Shown here one piece after another: positions 33,802 through 46,303 of a DNA stretch of 64,000 nucleotides. The stretch lies in contig CP142457.1 in the NCBI GenBank assembly GCA_038049695.1, forward strand, positions 55,486,501 to 55,550,500, read 5' to 3'. Under the pieces are notes generated by a model. The model did not search any database, was not told the origin of the DNA, and saw nothing but the letters and a program-made list of their open reading frames with translations. Each line of letters begins with the position of its first letter. Position 1 is the first letter of the stretch. The position numbers and the translations under genes were made by a program. Source of the DNA: Cinnamomum chago. Its lineage: Eukaryota; Streptophyta; Magnoliopsida; Laurales; Lauraceae.

Positions 33802-35732
33802 GTGTTGAGTGGTTGCCAATTTGAATAACACCTCTCTATTATTATTATTTCTACGTGGGTGTTTTCTTTCTAAGATGCGATGAGCCTAGCTGTGTGATGA
33901 TACTGTTTATAATCCTTCCAGTACCGATGCTACATTACCTTATTTGTCCAGGGGAGACCAAACCACAACCACGTAATCAAATATAAAAAAATGACAGTAG
34001 GTCCTAAATTTGGGGAAAGAATTTTTAATTTTGGTCCAAATAACAGTAGGATTTTAGTTTGTCCAAGAAGTGAACATGTGGGGCTTTTTTTTTCCTTCGC
34101 TCAGTTGGACAACTAGTTAGGAGTGATACCTTAAACTTAAAGACTGAAAGATCAATTTCCAGACATGTGTGCGATATTAAGGTGCCAACACCACTCAACT
34201 GTCACCATGTCGGCGGGAACATGTGCTTTTATTTTTCTCAACTTAAATCTGGTTTGGTTATGTCACTTCGATAATTTAGTTCTCAAAACTTCTGCCTAGT
34301 GGACAGCCACTTTTAGCTTAGTTAAGAACTCTCATGTATCCTGCAAACAGGTCCAAAGTCAGCTGTGTTAAGTTTGATTTGGTGAAGGCCAAACCTCTGT
34401 AGGTCAATTTGAGGCATACATGCCTAAGCTCAGTCGAAGTTGGATCATTCATAGTGCTGCTTTGACATAACAGTTGGGTGGGGGTAGCTGCATCTTAGAG
34501 AGACAATAAGAGGGGAAATATCCAATTTAGATCAAAGTCAAAGTCAGGGTCCATTTGCATGTTCGGGTATTGTAATTTTATTATCAAATAGCCTTTCTAT
34601 GATAAGAAATGATCATACACCACACCCTAGTTTATCATTCACTAGGAAATGAAGGGTCACATATACATCCATCATATATCTTTCACTCCCTACCTGGAGT
34701 ATTTGGTTTTGAACCCACTTCACCATGAATTCTTAGGGGACATTTGGATTGCAAGACTTGTCTTTTAGTGGTTAAAAATGCAGAAAACAGAGGTGAAGCT
34801 ACAAATATAACAATCAAATAACCCATCCATTCATAGAAAAAGAATTAGAGGGAGATGGGTTATGAATACCTTGTAATCATCACCCAAGTAATTCAAGGTC
34901 ATCCAATAACTCAAGTGAACTGGACAGAGTAATTTCAACTAAACATTAGACAGAGTAATATTATAATTTTTTTGAATAACATTATGATGAAGTGATATGA
35001 TAAGTATATTCATGAAAATATTCTTAGAACAATTCTGCAATGTGAACTAAAACTTTGAACAATTGGACCCAAACCTACTCATTAACAGTGACTCAAACTT
35101 AATGGCACCACTTTTGATTTCAGTAATTAGGTTTAGAAAGCAACTAACACATACCATGATCCTATCCAATCAAAAAATTGTGGCTTTTATCTATAAGAGG
35201 TTGTCATATTTTTACAGTGGAATTACCAACTTTACGTAATTCCTCCACATTATATCAAATATTTCAATTAGAACTGTCAAATGCAATGTTTTAGAAAACC
35301 AGGGTGGCCAGTAAAGAGGTGAGGGCTATGGTTGGTTGAGCCTAATCTAATCTTTGTTCATTCTAGTGGAATGATGACACCGATATGATTTCCAATGTTC
35401 ATAAAATCAAATTAAATATATAAATATAAAAAAAACACAGGAAATTTAAAACTTTAAAAATAGGGGCTTTTGGCGGTAGGTCCCTCATCATTTGCTTTTA
35501 TAGCCTAAGGTCCACAATATTTTATCGTACCGGTAGCAATCATCTTATGAAAATAACATAGTAAAAAAGACAAAAAGGCCCCTATACACGTCAGCAAAAA
35601 GGTTTCGCTTCAAACCGCTTGAAACCATTTCAGAGAAGCAAAAATCAGATTCATCCAAATCGCGGAAGCAAAAAGAGAAGCCGTAAGAAACTGAGAAACC
35701 TAGAATCCAACTCAACTGATCGAAGACCTCCA
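33802..35732. other. Noncoding stretch, no gene recognised
   Basis: No family motif, RNA gene or element ends recognised on either strand. Confidence 0.4.
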
Positions 35733-35741
35733 TCATCTAAA

Positions 35742-36397
35742 GAGTGTGGCTACCTACACACTACAAATGACTCTTTACACACTACATTAAAAAAAAATAA
35801 AAAATAAAAAAATAAATTCCTAAACTACCCTCGCCATCTCCTTCCTTCTCTCTCCCTTCTCCTCGTTGTCCACCGCCCACCCTCTCCCCTTCCTCTCCTC
35901 TCCCTCTTCCTCATCATCTTCCTCTCCTTCTCCCTCTCTATTTCCCTCTCTTTCCCTCTCCCTGCTCGTCGCCGCCCGCCCACTCTCCTTCTCCCTCTTC
36001 CTCTCCTTCTCCCTCTCTATTTCCCTCTCCCCGCTCATCGCCGACCGCCGCCCGGTCACCCTCTCCCCTTCCTCTCTCCCTCTCACGGTGGACAAGCAAA
36101 TGGAGAAGAATCAAATGCTTTGGATGTAAAAAATAAAAATAAAAATTTACCATTGAAATCGGTGAATCCGATTCGTTCGGCGTTACAGGGCCGAACGAAT
36201 CGAGTTTTCTCGGCGTTACAGAGCCGAACAAACCGAGTTTGCTCGGCCCTGTAACGCCGAGAAAACTCGATTCGTTCGGCCCCGTGTCGCCGAACGAATG
36301 TAGACAATGGGTAGTTTAGGAATTTTTTGTTTTTGTTTTTTTTATTTTAAAATGCAGTGTGTAGAGAGCAAAATGCAGTGTGCAGGTAGCAGCTCTC
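35742..36397. mobile_element. Non-autonomous Mutator-like element with perfect 9-bp target duplication
   Basis: TCATCTAAA flanks both ends (35733-35741 and 36398-36406). Inverted repeats of about 50 bp read GAG..TGGCTACCTACACACTAC on the left and GAGAGCTGCTACCTGCACAC on the complement of the right. The interior has a CT-rich tandem block (35830-36080; TATTTCCCTCTC with CTCGTCGCCG-type phrases twice) and a set of alternating inverted GTTCGGC / GCCGAAC units (36165-36295). The CT-rich part could be a captured gene leader (Pack-MULE style), not shown. Open frames here are low complexity. Confidence 0.9.
36170..36295. repeat. Alternating inverted repeat units inside the Mutator-like element
   Basis: Units of about 30 bp containing GGCGTTACAGGGCCGAA or its complement face each other, giving a strong potential cruciform. 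Confidence 0.8.
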
Positions 36398-36619
36398 TCA
36401 TCTAAATTGAGTTCACTTGGTTAGAAAAAGTACTTCTTCCATTCCTAAAAAGAAGATGTACAAGATAATTTCTTTTGAAAAAAACTAAAAACCTAATTTG
36501 ATTTCATTCTTCTCTGATTTTATCTATTCTTTATGCCTAACTCTATGTAGACAATGGCTAGAACAAACCTCAATTCAAGAGAAAAAGCAAGCGAAAGATA
36601 GATAAATTTGTTTGAAATT

Positions 36620-36850
36620 CAGAAAAGTTGTTCAAAACTCAGATAAATTTATCTAAGTTTTTCGAGAAGTTCAGGTAAGTTTGTCGAAAACTCAGATAAA
36701 TTTATCTGAGTTTTGACAAATTTATTCGAGTTTTGTCAGAAGTTCAGGTAAGTTTGCCGAAAACTCAGATAAATTTATTTGAGTTTTGGCAAATTTATTT
36801 GAGTTTTCGTCCAGTTTATTAGAGTTTTTGTTAAATTTATTTGAACTCGG
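36620..36850. repeat. 73-bp tandem repeat with internal palindrome
   Basis: GTTCAGGTAAGTTTG begins at 36669 and 36742. Each unit holds the palindrome AACTCAGATAAATTTATCTG or a close variant. Partial units extend on both sides. Confidence 0.85.
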
Positions 36851-38380
36851 CGACACCAAAAGTTAGAATACGGAAAATCAGATTCTAATAAAAATCGAAA
36901 TCCAAAACAAGAACACTTGATGACCATGATCCAATCTAGAAGAGAGAGAGAGGGAAAATAAGCAAAAGAGTAAACTGCTCTATTTCAAATCAGTTGTAGA
37001 GAGAGATTTGAAAGAGACTTCAAATGAAAGAGTAAGAGAAAGTAAAATCGTTTTTATTTTTGAAGAAATGAAAGAGAGAATCGGAAGTCATGGTGACGAC
37101 AAAAGATTCTCTACAACGGTACTCTATAACCATGGAAAGGAACTGAAAATGAAAAATGAGAGAGAAGAAGACGGAATGAGTGAGAATAAGAGAGAACTTG
37201 GCCTAGGAATGAGGGTTGAAATGGGCAAATTAATCATGAAAATATATGACGTGGAGAATTAGGAACTTCTAACAAAAATATCTCCAATTGTCTGGACTAT
37301 AGACATTAGAGAAAAAATTGTTGGACTGGATGCCTTAGAAGACCGTGCTTAGAGAGTGTTGGCTAGTTTACCTTTAAAAATAATGCTTAAATATAAATGA
37401 AAATGTTGAAGAGGTTAGAATTAGGTTTTAAAATAAAACTAGTAACAATTTAAAGTCTTATATTGCGTTTCTAATTATTCCTTTTTTGCAATTTCACTCA
37501 TGGACTTGTTCTTAAAAAAGTTGTCTGGTTTAAATGGCTCCACAGCTAAACCACAGAGTTTGAATAGTTCAACTAATAGTAAAAGGGACAGACCACCCTC
37601 CCTCACCTCAGAGCTCCCTTGGCTCACACAAGGTCTCATTCCCGCACTCGAGGACTCAATTAGGTTCTAGCACCCCTTAGCTGGGGTAAAAATAAAACTA
37701 ATGGTAAGAGTCTTCTGCTGAGAATCAACATGTAGCACTTTCCTTTCAAATAGGTTGGCCTGGCTAAACTGTTGGGTGATTTGAAATCCAATGGGGATAT
37801 CAATCTCATTTAATTAAAACATCTAATTGTCAAAGTTTCCCATATATAGTAATAAGTTATTAAAAAAACTAGCAAGAGGTGACTACAGATTTGGATATAT
37901 TAATATCTATATATAGATTAGGATTGACCTGTATAATCCTTCCGCTTGGAAACTTGATTTCCACTTAACATTTGTGATTTGATGGTGGTGGATATGGATA
38001 TCAAGGCGACCAATTGCTTGAAAAGTGGCTTTGCTACTGTCAAATAGAACTAGGCAATGCTCCCCATATGTGGCATCCAATCCAATGTAAATCTTATCGT
38101 GATAGTTTACTTCTACCTCTTAAATCAGAGTCCGGATCCTCTACAGTGAAACTAAACCTACAATGAAGTGGAACTCTATATTGAAGTCCATCGATTGAAA
38201 TTCAAACTGTTTAAAATAAACTTTCTCTAGGAATAGGAATGTGGGGGTGTCCTAAAACTTTAAAAAAATTTGAGTTCATTCAACAGTTGGATCTACTGCT
38301 TGATTAAAAACTTGATAATGAATATGTATAAAATTGTGTTAATTACATTATTTCATCAAATCGTCAATCAATCTAAGTAA
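36851..38380. other. Noncoding stretch
   Basis: No gene recognised. An 84-codon frame at 37008-37262 is rich in Glu, Lys and Arg and shows no family motif. Confidence 0.4.
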
Positions 38381-38395
38381 AATATGAGGACATCC

Positions 38396-38439
<44 letters not shown>

Positions 38440-38455
38440 TGAGGACATCCCTTTT
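38381..38455. repeat. (AT)17 run between 20-bp direct repeats
   Basis: AATATGAGGACATCCCTTTT occurs at 38381-38400 and 38436-38455, exactly flanking the AT run (38401-38434). Confidence 0.93.
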
Positions 38456-39389
38456 AACCGAGGGTGTTTAGATTGAAGGATTCGGATTAGATCTTGTGGG
38501 CCCACTATGAAGTCCTCTCCTTTTGGCTCGCGATTTCTCATTAGGATTCCACAATTCATACCTTGGAAGGATGGTATTTTTTTTTTTTTTGAAAATCTTA
38601 AAATAGGTATAGAACTTTTGTATCATTTTGAAAAAGTACATAAAAATTTAAATATTTTTAAAAAGCATAAAAGTTTTCCACAATTCTTTCAATTAAGCTC
38701 TCCATAAAAAAAAAATTTAAAAAAAATAAAAATATCCTTATGACATTTTGCAAAATCTTCCTTTAATGAATCATTTAAGAGAAATGAAAATGTCCAACCC
38801 AAATGACCTAATTGGCTCACTACATTAAATGGTTATGATCATCAAAATCAAATTTTCCAAGATGCTAAGAAAAGATTTATGGAAGGGACTTAAATTGAAA
38901 GAATTGTAGAAAATTGTTATACTTTTTTTGTTCTTTATAATTTTTCAAAAATTAGCCAAAGATTTATATATATATATATATATTTCAAATTTTCCTTTTT
39001 TCTTTTTTTTTGTGTGTGAAAGATTTGACAAGATAGGGATGTGGATTATCGCTTCGTAGCCAATGGGTACTTGGCACGCAATGACGACCTTTACGCAGCA
39101 GCGGGCCCACACTTCTTTCTGATCCAATGGTTGATATGTTTTGTGACGAGACGGAGGTCGAAAGTCTTGGGCCGTACTACAAAGGGCCCACTTGATCATT
39201 TCACAAAAGTATCTGTGACGTGTCTGCCCCCCACCGCACATTTTGTTAATCCCCTCCTAAATAATTTCCTTCCACGATGGCGACTGCCGCTCTCAAGCTT
39301 CGCCAAGTGGAAAATAAATGAGAGAAATTTTCTAGAAGGTATAACTATCTTACCTCTTTTCAATAAATAAATAATTAAACAAATATACA

Positions 39390-39840
39390 AAGAAAGATTT
39401 CGAAAATGACAAAAGATACCCTTACATCATTTTTACAAAAAAAAAATTCCTTTAATATATCATTTTAAGAAAAGTGATCAGGTACAAAACAAAAAGGAAT
39501 TTTTACGAAAAAATCAAGTTTAAACCATAATTAAATGATTTTTATAAAGAAAAATCATAAAATGGCGAGATAATTGTTCGTACATGTTTTTGGATGAAAT
39601 CACCCTAGCTGACGATAAATCTCCTTTAACTTTTCTTCTTCTCTGATGGTTTTTATACCTAATTGTCTCAAGTTTGGAGGGGATGGTACTAAAGTTTCAT
39701 GGAAGATGAATATGGGGGGAATTAAATTGATATACAGGAGAAAGATTTTGAAAATGACAAAAGATACCCTTACTTCATTTTTACAAAAAATTCCTAAAAT
39801 AGATCATTTTTCTAAAAATTATCAGGTGCAAAACAAATAG
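39390..39840. repeat. Two direct copies of an approximately 95-bp noncoding segment
   Basis: AAAATGACAAAAGATACCCT occurs near 39403 and 39752, each followed by TTTTTACAAAAA and ending near ATCAGGT-CAAAAC. A weaker third relative lies near 38700-38790. Confidence 0.8.
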
Positions 39841-39973
39841 CTTGCAAAGAACAAACTATATCTTGAATATCTCTTCCGAAGGTGTTTATAACCAAGGGAA
39901 TTAAATGAGGCAGTTCCCAATGTGAGAAGGGTTTCAGAGACCGGCCGAATGGTATTACTCATAATAGAAAATT

Positions 39974-40946
39974 GAGGATTTTACTGAAAAAATCATGTTA
40001 GATTCACTGTAGAGCAAAATGGACTTAAAAGATATAAAATGACCCTAGCATTCCCAGGAGTCCTTTTCGATTCATTTTTTTTTTTTTTTTTTGGTTTCGT
40101 TGAGCGGCGATATCCCTGCTCACTTGCATATACGAGCGGGGATATCCCCGCTCATTTTTTTATTCTTCTTCATAGTTAAGCAGCGATAGGAGAAGAGTGT
40201 TGGGAGAAGATGGTTTGGTGGAGTGTGTTCAAACAGAGGAGAATGTTTCCACCTTCAGCAACAAGAAGGAGTTGTTGGATATTTAGGTTTTTCAATCTGC
40301 TTTTACAAGGTGGTGGTGAGGGAGGCGTTGGGGGGTTGTGAGTTTTTATTGCAGTGGCGGCTTATTGGTGGGTGGGGTGGATGGATGGGGTGGTGAAGAT
40401 TAGATGCTAGAATGAATGAATGAAACTCTACCTCTGTGGCCTTTGGGACTACAGTAAGATTTTGTGGCAAAAGGGTGATAGGATAGAAGCTTTTCTAAGC
40501 AGATCTAAAAAAGAGAGAGCTCGTAGGTTTTTGTAAAAAAACATTTTTCCCTTGTGTGAAGATACAAAGTGAGAGGAAGATGAAGAAAGATTAGGGTATC
40601 TTTACGTCAAATCTCTTCAGCCCTGCAGGCACAGAAGAAGCTAATTGAGGAATGGAGCATCTCAATATCTCTATAAGGGAGAAGGATTTTTGTAGGAGGA
40701 GGTCAGTTCTTCTTGAGGCAGGCCAAAATCAGTGTGGGGATATCCCCGTTTGTTTATGCAGGTGGGTGGGGATATCACCACTCGAAGAAACAACCAAAAA
40801 AAAAAAAAAAAAAAAAAAAAATAAATAAATAAATAAATATATATATATATAGAAAAGGGCCCCTAAGACTATTATGGTCATTTCATATATTTGAAGCTCG
40901 TTTTGCTCTATAGTGAATCTGACGGGACTTTTCCGGTAAAATCCCC
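39974..40946. mobile_element. Non-autonomous Mutator-like element (973 bp)
   Basis: Ends GAGGATTTTAC and GGGGATTTTAC (complement) begin inverted repeats that align for about 100 bp, including AGATTCACTGTAGAGCAAAA. Flanks TAGAAAATT (39965-39973) and TAGAAAAAT (40947-40955) are a 9-bp target duplication with one mismatch. Just inside both inverted repeats sit GCGGGGATATCCCCGC-type palindromes (40099-40157; 40733-40785). The interior is G-rich noncoding DNA, followed by A(28), AATA and AT runs (40796-40850). No transposase. Confidence 0.88.
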
Positions 40947-40999
40947 TAGAAAAATGGTTCTACCAAAAGAAAGAAATAATAGTAGGAAAATGGAAACAA

Positions 41000-42551
41000 T
41001 GTATGGTGTCTTGTAGGACTACATATAACAGCACATATAAAAACAAACAAATATGTCCCACAATAGACAGTTTGGCCACCTTAGGGCAACAAATTCATAT
41101 TCCTGTATATCTACCAGCACATGCATGATGCATCTCTGCTTCTTGATCGTGGACTGGTTGCTAATGACCCCAGTAGTGGAGACTGCTTTGAAGTGCGGGG
41201 ATATTAAAATACGTATATAATACCCGGGCGGACTCATGAATTCTTCTTTCGAGGGGCCACAATGCAGTAAAAAAAATTTGGGAGGGCCGCATAAAAAAAT
41301 TTCTTGACAGGAACACATTAAAAACTTGGGGGCGATGGCCTCTGCCCAGCCCCCCTCTGATTCCATGAGTGGATATACCCAAAAGTGGTAGCTTCTTAAA
41401 ACGATTGAATCAAATATGAGGGTCGGATGCAATTGACTGATAATAACAATTAGGGAAATTGAATTGTTCTTAGAAGTTGTTATCAAAAGACCCAACGTTG
41501 ATGAGGGTCTGTTTGATGTTAATGCGCACTACCCATGGAGCTACTTTTACCTATTTTTGTGGAGCCTGCTGTTTATTTCACACGCGATACATATCAATTC
41601 GCAAAGACACCAAGGATATATCCCCATGTTCATGTGAGTCGAACAAGACATCATCTCTCTGGGATCTTGATTGTGTGGGAGGCAGAGAGGGGAAAGGGTG
41701 ATATCTTCAAGGTGCACTCATCTGTGCCTGATGAAAACCAAACAGCTCCCAAGTTTTAGCTGCCTTTATATCCTTGAATTCATTTTCCATTTCAAACTTT
41801 GATGTAGGATCAGGAAACAGATTTTAGCCCGTTTAAATTGTACGAGCAGCTGAGCCTTTCATATTCGCTTATTCCTTCAGAACTTAAACAGCAGCAAGAT
41901 CACATGTGGTAGGGTATTCTTATTGCTCGACACTATATTAACAACAGATAGCTCTTTCTCAATGTTTAATGGAATGGAAAATACCTTAAGACTCCAGCCT
42001 CCAAGTTGAACCTGAATGAAATGGAGGACGTCTTTAATAAACACCATCTATAAGAAATGATAATGCATCAACCCCACAACCGCACTGCCACCATCATCAT
42101 TTGCCCTTAACCAAGCAATCTGGGTCGCCTTGTCTGTCAATTGTAAATCAGTTCATAGTTCTCATCTATATATGACTTCTGTTTTTTGTTGAAATAGTGA
42201 ACAATAGTACGGTAGGATGTTGCGACATTGGGTGAACTTGGGAAGCACGTTTATGTGGATGTGGATGTGGATCAGCAATATTCCAAGAAAGATGATGAAG
42301 TGGTCCAGTTTAAGCAAGTTAACTTTTGGTACTATCACTCTGACCTGTCTTGTTCTTGTCTTATTGTTTCTTTTCATGGTTACAGTTGTTGAATATATCT
42401 TTTTTTCATTTCGTTTTCCTGATAAAGTTCATTCATAAATAAACCTGCTTAAAAAAGTAGATTCTTGATTGAAGCAACAAAACAGTAAGTATATGGAGTT
42501 CTAGTTTAGTTTAAAGAGTATAGGGAAAATGATCTAGTCTGAAATTGGAAC
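41000..42551. other. Noncoding stretch
   Basis: No gene recognised. A block at 41220-41370 (GGGCGGACTCATGAATTC, GGCCTCTGCCCAGCCCCC) looks like the edge of an old element but has no detectable partner. Confidence 0.4.
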
Positions 42552-42790
42552 CACTACGTCAAAATGACAAAAAAAAAAAAAAAAAAAACAACAGTCATAG
42601 GCTGTGGTTTCTTAAAGAGGAAACTTTTGATGTCATTTTTTTATCTCATTTTTAGTGTAGCTTTTAAAAACGACAGTCTTTCGGTGTCGGAAAAAAAAGT
42701 TCATATGCGACATTCTAAGACTGTCGTTTTTCCCTACAACAACTTATACAAAATATAATGTTTGAAAATAAAGCGACAGCCCAAGGCTAT
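42552..42790 (+). mobile_element. CACTA-like element end
   Basis: CACTACGTCAAAATGAC opens a region with GACAGTC / GACTGTCG motifs in both orientations (42590, 42671, 42719, 42775). A similar motif set occurs near 50855-50935 (ACGACGGCC, ACGACTGCCC), which may be the other end of an element now interrupted by the Tork-type insertion, but no matching terminus was found there. Confidence 0.45.
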
Positions 42791-43322
42791 GGTTTTTTTT
42801 ATTAACGTGTAAAAATAAAGAGAAAATTAAAAATATTTAATATAAATGACAATCAACTCAAACAATCATATTTTTCATCCATAAAAAACTCAAATATCCC
42901 TAAAAAACTCAAATAACCATATCATTAATCCATAAAAAAACTCATACACCCAAACCACAACCAAGTGTCAACTAAAACCACAACATAAAAGTCCATCATC
43001 CAGCGTTACACCATCAAAACATTTACATAAAAAAGTATAGCAAAACACTAAAATTCTCCACTCGAGCTTCTAGGATCGTGCACGACTCATGTTCCTTTTG
43101 TAATGCTTTCTTGTAAGGATCTGAATATTTGATGACGATCTTAGAAACTCTGTCACCCATACCTCTCACTCGTCTGTGATTATCGTTTCCAAAAATTTGT
43201 AGATAAAATAAATAGTGTCAATCCCTACTTATGATATTATGTATTCATCACTAAATATTATGGTCAATAAATCACATAATAAAACAGTTGTTCCCATATC
43301 ACTAATCAATTCTAGTGTGCAT
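42791..43322. other. Noncoding flank of the Tork element, with left copy of a 52-bp duplication
   Basis: A/T- and AAC-rich sequence with CATAAAAAACTCAAA-type repetition. Positions 43271-43322 (ATCACATAATAAAACAGTTG to TAGTGTGCAT) reappear at 49054-49105 with one mismatch, on the other side of the retrotransposon. Confidence 0.8.
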
Positions 43323-43644
43323 TGTTGTGCGCGTGTATGCGGAAACGTGAAACAGCGATCGAGCAATCAATCAACCACACAAAAACAAGCAATCACACAC
43401 AAAGAGATTTATGTGGTTCGACAATCTTGCCTACGTCCATGGGAAAGAAACTCGACTCTCCTTTGGGTTCACTCTCTGTATGATATGCAGTACAGTATCT
43501 CATGGGCTACACATTACATGAATATATAATGCTCTCTTTCTTATCCCCCAAGAAACCCTATCTTAGTCAATAAGAAAGTCCCGGTACAATTACCAAAATA
43601 CCCATGACCCTGAACCCAATTGGTCTGGACCCACTAGGCCAACA
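43323..43644 (-). repeat. 3' LTR of the Tork-type element
   Basis: Adjacent to the polypurine tract, so it is the 3' LTR of a minus-strand element. TG...CA ends are intact. Confidence 0.95.
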
Positions 43645-45475
43645 ATCTCCCCCTCCAGACCATGGGGAAGACGCCTCTGAACCCCCTTACTAGGAGTCCA
43701 GTCCTGCCAACTTTGAACACAGTTCCAGCTGTCCGAGGGATTCTTGTCTGTATGAATCTTCTCCAGCTTCATGAGATTCTTTTCGATGACCTCACGAATC
43801 CAATGATATCTCACATCAACATGTTTCGTGCGGGCATGGTATGTAGCGTTCTTGCTAAGATCCATAGCACTCTGACTATCACAGTAGACCATATACTCTC
43901 CTTGCTTCAAATCCAGTTCTCGAAAAAATTTCTTCAACCAAATCATCTCCTTCCCTGCTTCATTAGCAGCTATGTATTCTGCTTCGGTTGTAGACAATGC
44001 TGTACACTTCTGCAATTTATACTGCCAGGAAATAGCTCATCCTGTAAAAGTAAATAAGTACCCAGAAGTAAACAACCGATGATCAAGATCGCCTGCAAAA
44101 TCAGCATCTATAAAGCCTTCAAGTATTGGTTTTGAACCTCCGAAACACAAGGAAAAATCTGATGTACCTCTCAAGTATCTGAAGATCCACTTCACTGATT
44201 CCCAATGCTCTTTCCTAGGGTTAGAAAGAAATCTACTCACTAAACTCACTGCATGAGCAATGTCTGGCCGTGTACACACCATGGCATACATAAGACTCCC
44301 AACTACTGAGGAGTATGAAACAGATATCATCCGTTCATTTTCTTCATCTGTAGTAGGACATAGTCTCTTACTGAGCTTAAAGTGACTGGCTTAGCATCTT
44401 TCATGTTGAACTTTGCTAGTACCCGTTTAACATATTTCTCCTGTGACAACCACAACTTCTTGGTATTCCTGTCACGACGTATTTGCATTCCCAAAATTTG
44501 TCGTGCGGGTCCCAAGTCTTTCATGTCAAAAGTCTTTGACATATCGATTTTCAGCATGTCAATCATCTTACTATCATGTCCAACTATCAACATATCATCT
44601 ATATATAAAAAAAGGATGATAAATTTTCCATTACCAAATTTACGAACATAAACACAGTGATCTGCAACTGTCCTCCGGTACCCATGACTCACCATGAATG
44701 AATCAAACTTCTTGTACCATTGTCTTGGTACTTGTTTCAGCCCGTAGAGACTCTTTTTCAACCTGCAAACTATCTGTTCTTTTCCTTCTACCTCAAACCC
44801 CTCCGGCTGAGTCATGTAGATCTCTTCTTTCAGATCACCGTGAAAAAATGCAGTCTTCAGATCCATCTGTTCAAGCTCAAGGTCCATGCTGGCAACTAGA
44901 CCCAAGACAACTCTGATAGAAGTCATCTTAACAACTAGAGAGAAGATTTCATCGAAGTCAATACCCTTCGTCTACGCAAAGCCTTTGACCACTAGTCGTG
45001 CTTTGTGCTTTATCAGTTTTCCACTGTCATCTCTCTTCAGTTTGAACACCCATTTGTTTTTCATAACCTTCCTACCTTTTGGAAGTTCCACCAGCTCATA
45101 AGTATTGTTCTTTTTCAAAGAACTCATCTCATCATGCATAGCCTTCATCCACTTATCTTTATCTGCATGAGTTGTTGCTTCTGGGTAGCTCTCTAACTCC
45201 CCCTCATCAGTAAGCAAAATATAATCTGCTGTAGGATATCTTGTTGATGGTTGACGCTCTCGAGTAGACCTCCTAACTTGAGGTTCTGTGGTTTCTAACT
45301 AAGGAGACTGCTCCCCCTGCTCAATACCTTGTTCATCTGGCAACTCCTGCGCCTCATCATGATCCAGATCGTTTTGTCTACCTTCTCCAGCTATAGTCTG
45401 CACTGGAGAAGGTATCGATGTGATATCAACCACTCCATCAACAACTTCTTCAGATTTTTCAATATTCTCAATATC
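43645..45475 (-). pseudogene. Copia reverse transcriptase / RNase H region, broken
   Basis: From 45475 downward the linker is acidic, then RVT_2 begins (KWMKAMHDEMSSLKKN, WVFKLKRDDSGKL), with LKTAFFHGDLKEEIYM, KKSLYGLKQVPRQWYKKF and the catalytic YIDDML. RNase H follows (STTEAEYIAANEAGKEMIWL, DSQSAMDL, RTKHVDVRYHW). Breaks: TAG at 45299-45301, TAG at 44972-44974 (CAG-to-TAG type), a small deletion with frame change near 44387 that removes the start of a conserved KPV-linked segment, TGA at 44037-44039, and a deletion after TDKNPSD near 43730 that removes the usual C-terminus. In an active element the product would copy element RNA to DNA in cytoplasmic particles. Confidence 0.92.
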
Positions 45476-46303
45476 TCAAAAGAACTGGTCTTCATGAAAC
45501 ACCACATCCCTACTTCTGATAATTTTCCTCTTTTCTGGATCCCATAATCTGTAACCAAACTCAGCTCCACCATAGCTAAGGAAAATGCAACATACTGCCT
45601 TATCATCTAGCTTTGAACGCTGTTCCTTTGGTACATGTGCAAAAGCCTTGCACCCAAACACCTTCAAATGAGAATACGAAACATCTTTACCTGTCCATTT
45701 TCTCTTCGGAATGTCAAAATCCAAAGGAACTGAGGGAGACCTGTTAATCAGGTAAACAATAGTCAGGACAGCTTCACCCCAAAATGGCTTGGGTAGCTGT
45801 GCCACTCTAATCATGCATCTCATCCTTTCAAGAATAGTGCGGTTCATTCTCTCTGCCACACCATTGTGCTGTGGAGTAACATGAACTGTTCTTTCATGTC
45901 GAATACCATGCTTTGAGCAATAGCCTTTAAACTGGTTAGATGTGTACTCTCCACCATTATCTGTGCGGAGACATTTCAAGAGCTTTCTTGTTTCTCTTTT
46001 AACCATGACATGAAACTGTTGAAATACCTGGAACACCTGATCCTTCGATTTCAATGCATAAACATAGACTTTCCTAGATGCATCATCAATAAATGTGACA
46101 AAAAACTTATTGCAACCCAATGACTCCACCTCCATGGGACCACAAACATCAGAATATACCAAATCCAACACATTAGATTTTATCGTTAATGTTTTAGAAA
46201 AAGATACCCTGTGTTGTTTACCAAACAAGCAATAATCACAAGGGTCAAGGTATGTACCATTGGAGTAATGAATACGATCTTTCTTTGCCAATAACTGCAG
46301 TCA
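45476..46303 (-). pseudogene. Copia integrase, bounded by premature stops
   Basis: The 271-codon frame (45476-46291) holds CDYCLFGKQHRVSF, the second half of the HHCC zinc finger, then the DDE core: YSDVCGPM (first Asp), RTDNGGEY (second Asp) and HNGVAERMNRT (Glu), followed by the WTGKDVSYSHLKVFGCKA C-terminal region. All three acidic residues are kept. The first half of the zinc finger (WHKRLRHM) is in the frame upstream, cut off by TGA at 46301-46303; another TGA closes the frame at 45476-45478. Confidence 0.93.

Noticed and set aside
35820-36307. Repetitive Arg/Glu and FVRxxNAE-like open frames
   Set aside because: They come from CT-rich and inverted GTTCGGC repeats inside a Mutator-like element, with frames on both strands.
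42217-42438. 73-codon frame with a hydrophobic segment
   Set aside because: No start context, family motif or paralogue; the Met-Trp repeat comes from ATGTGGATGTGG.
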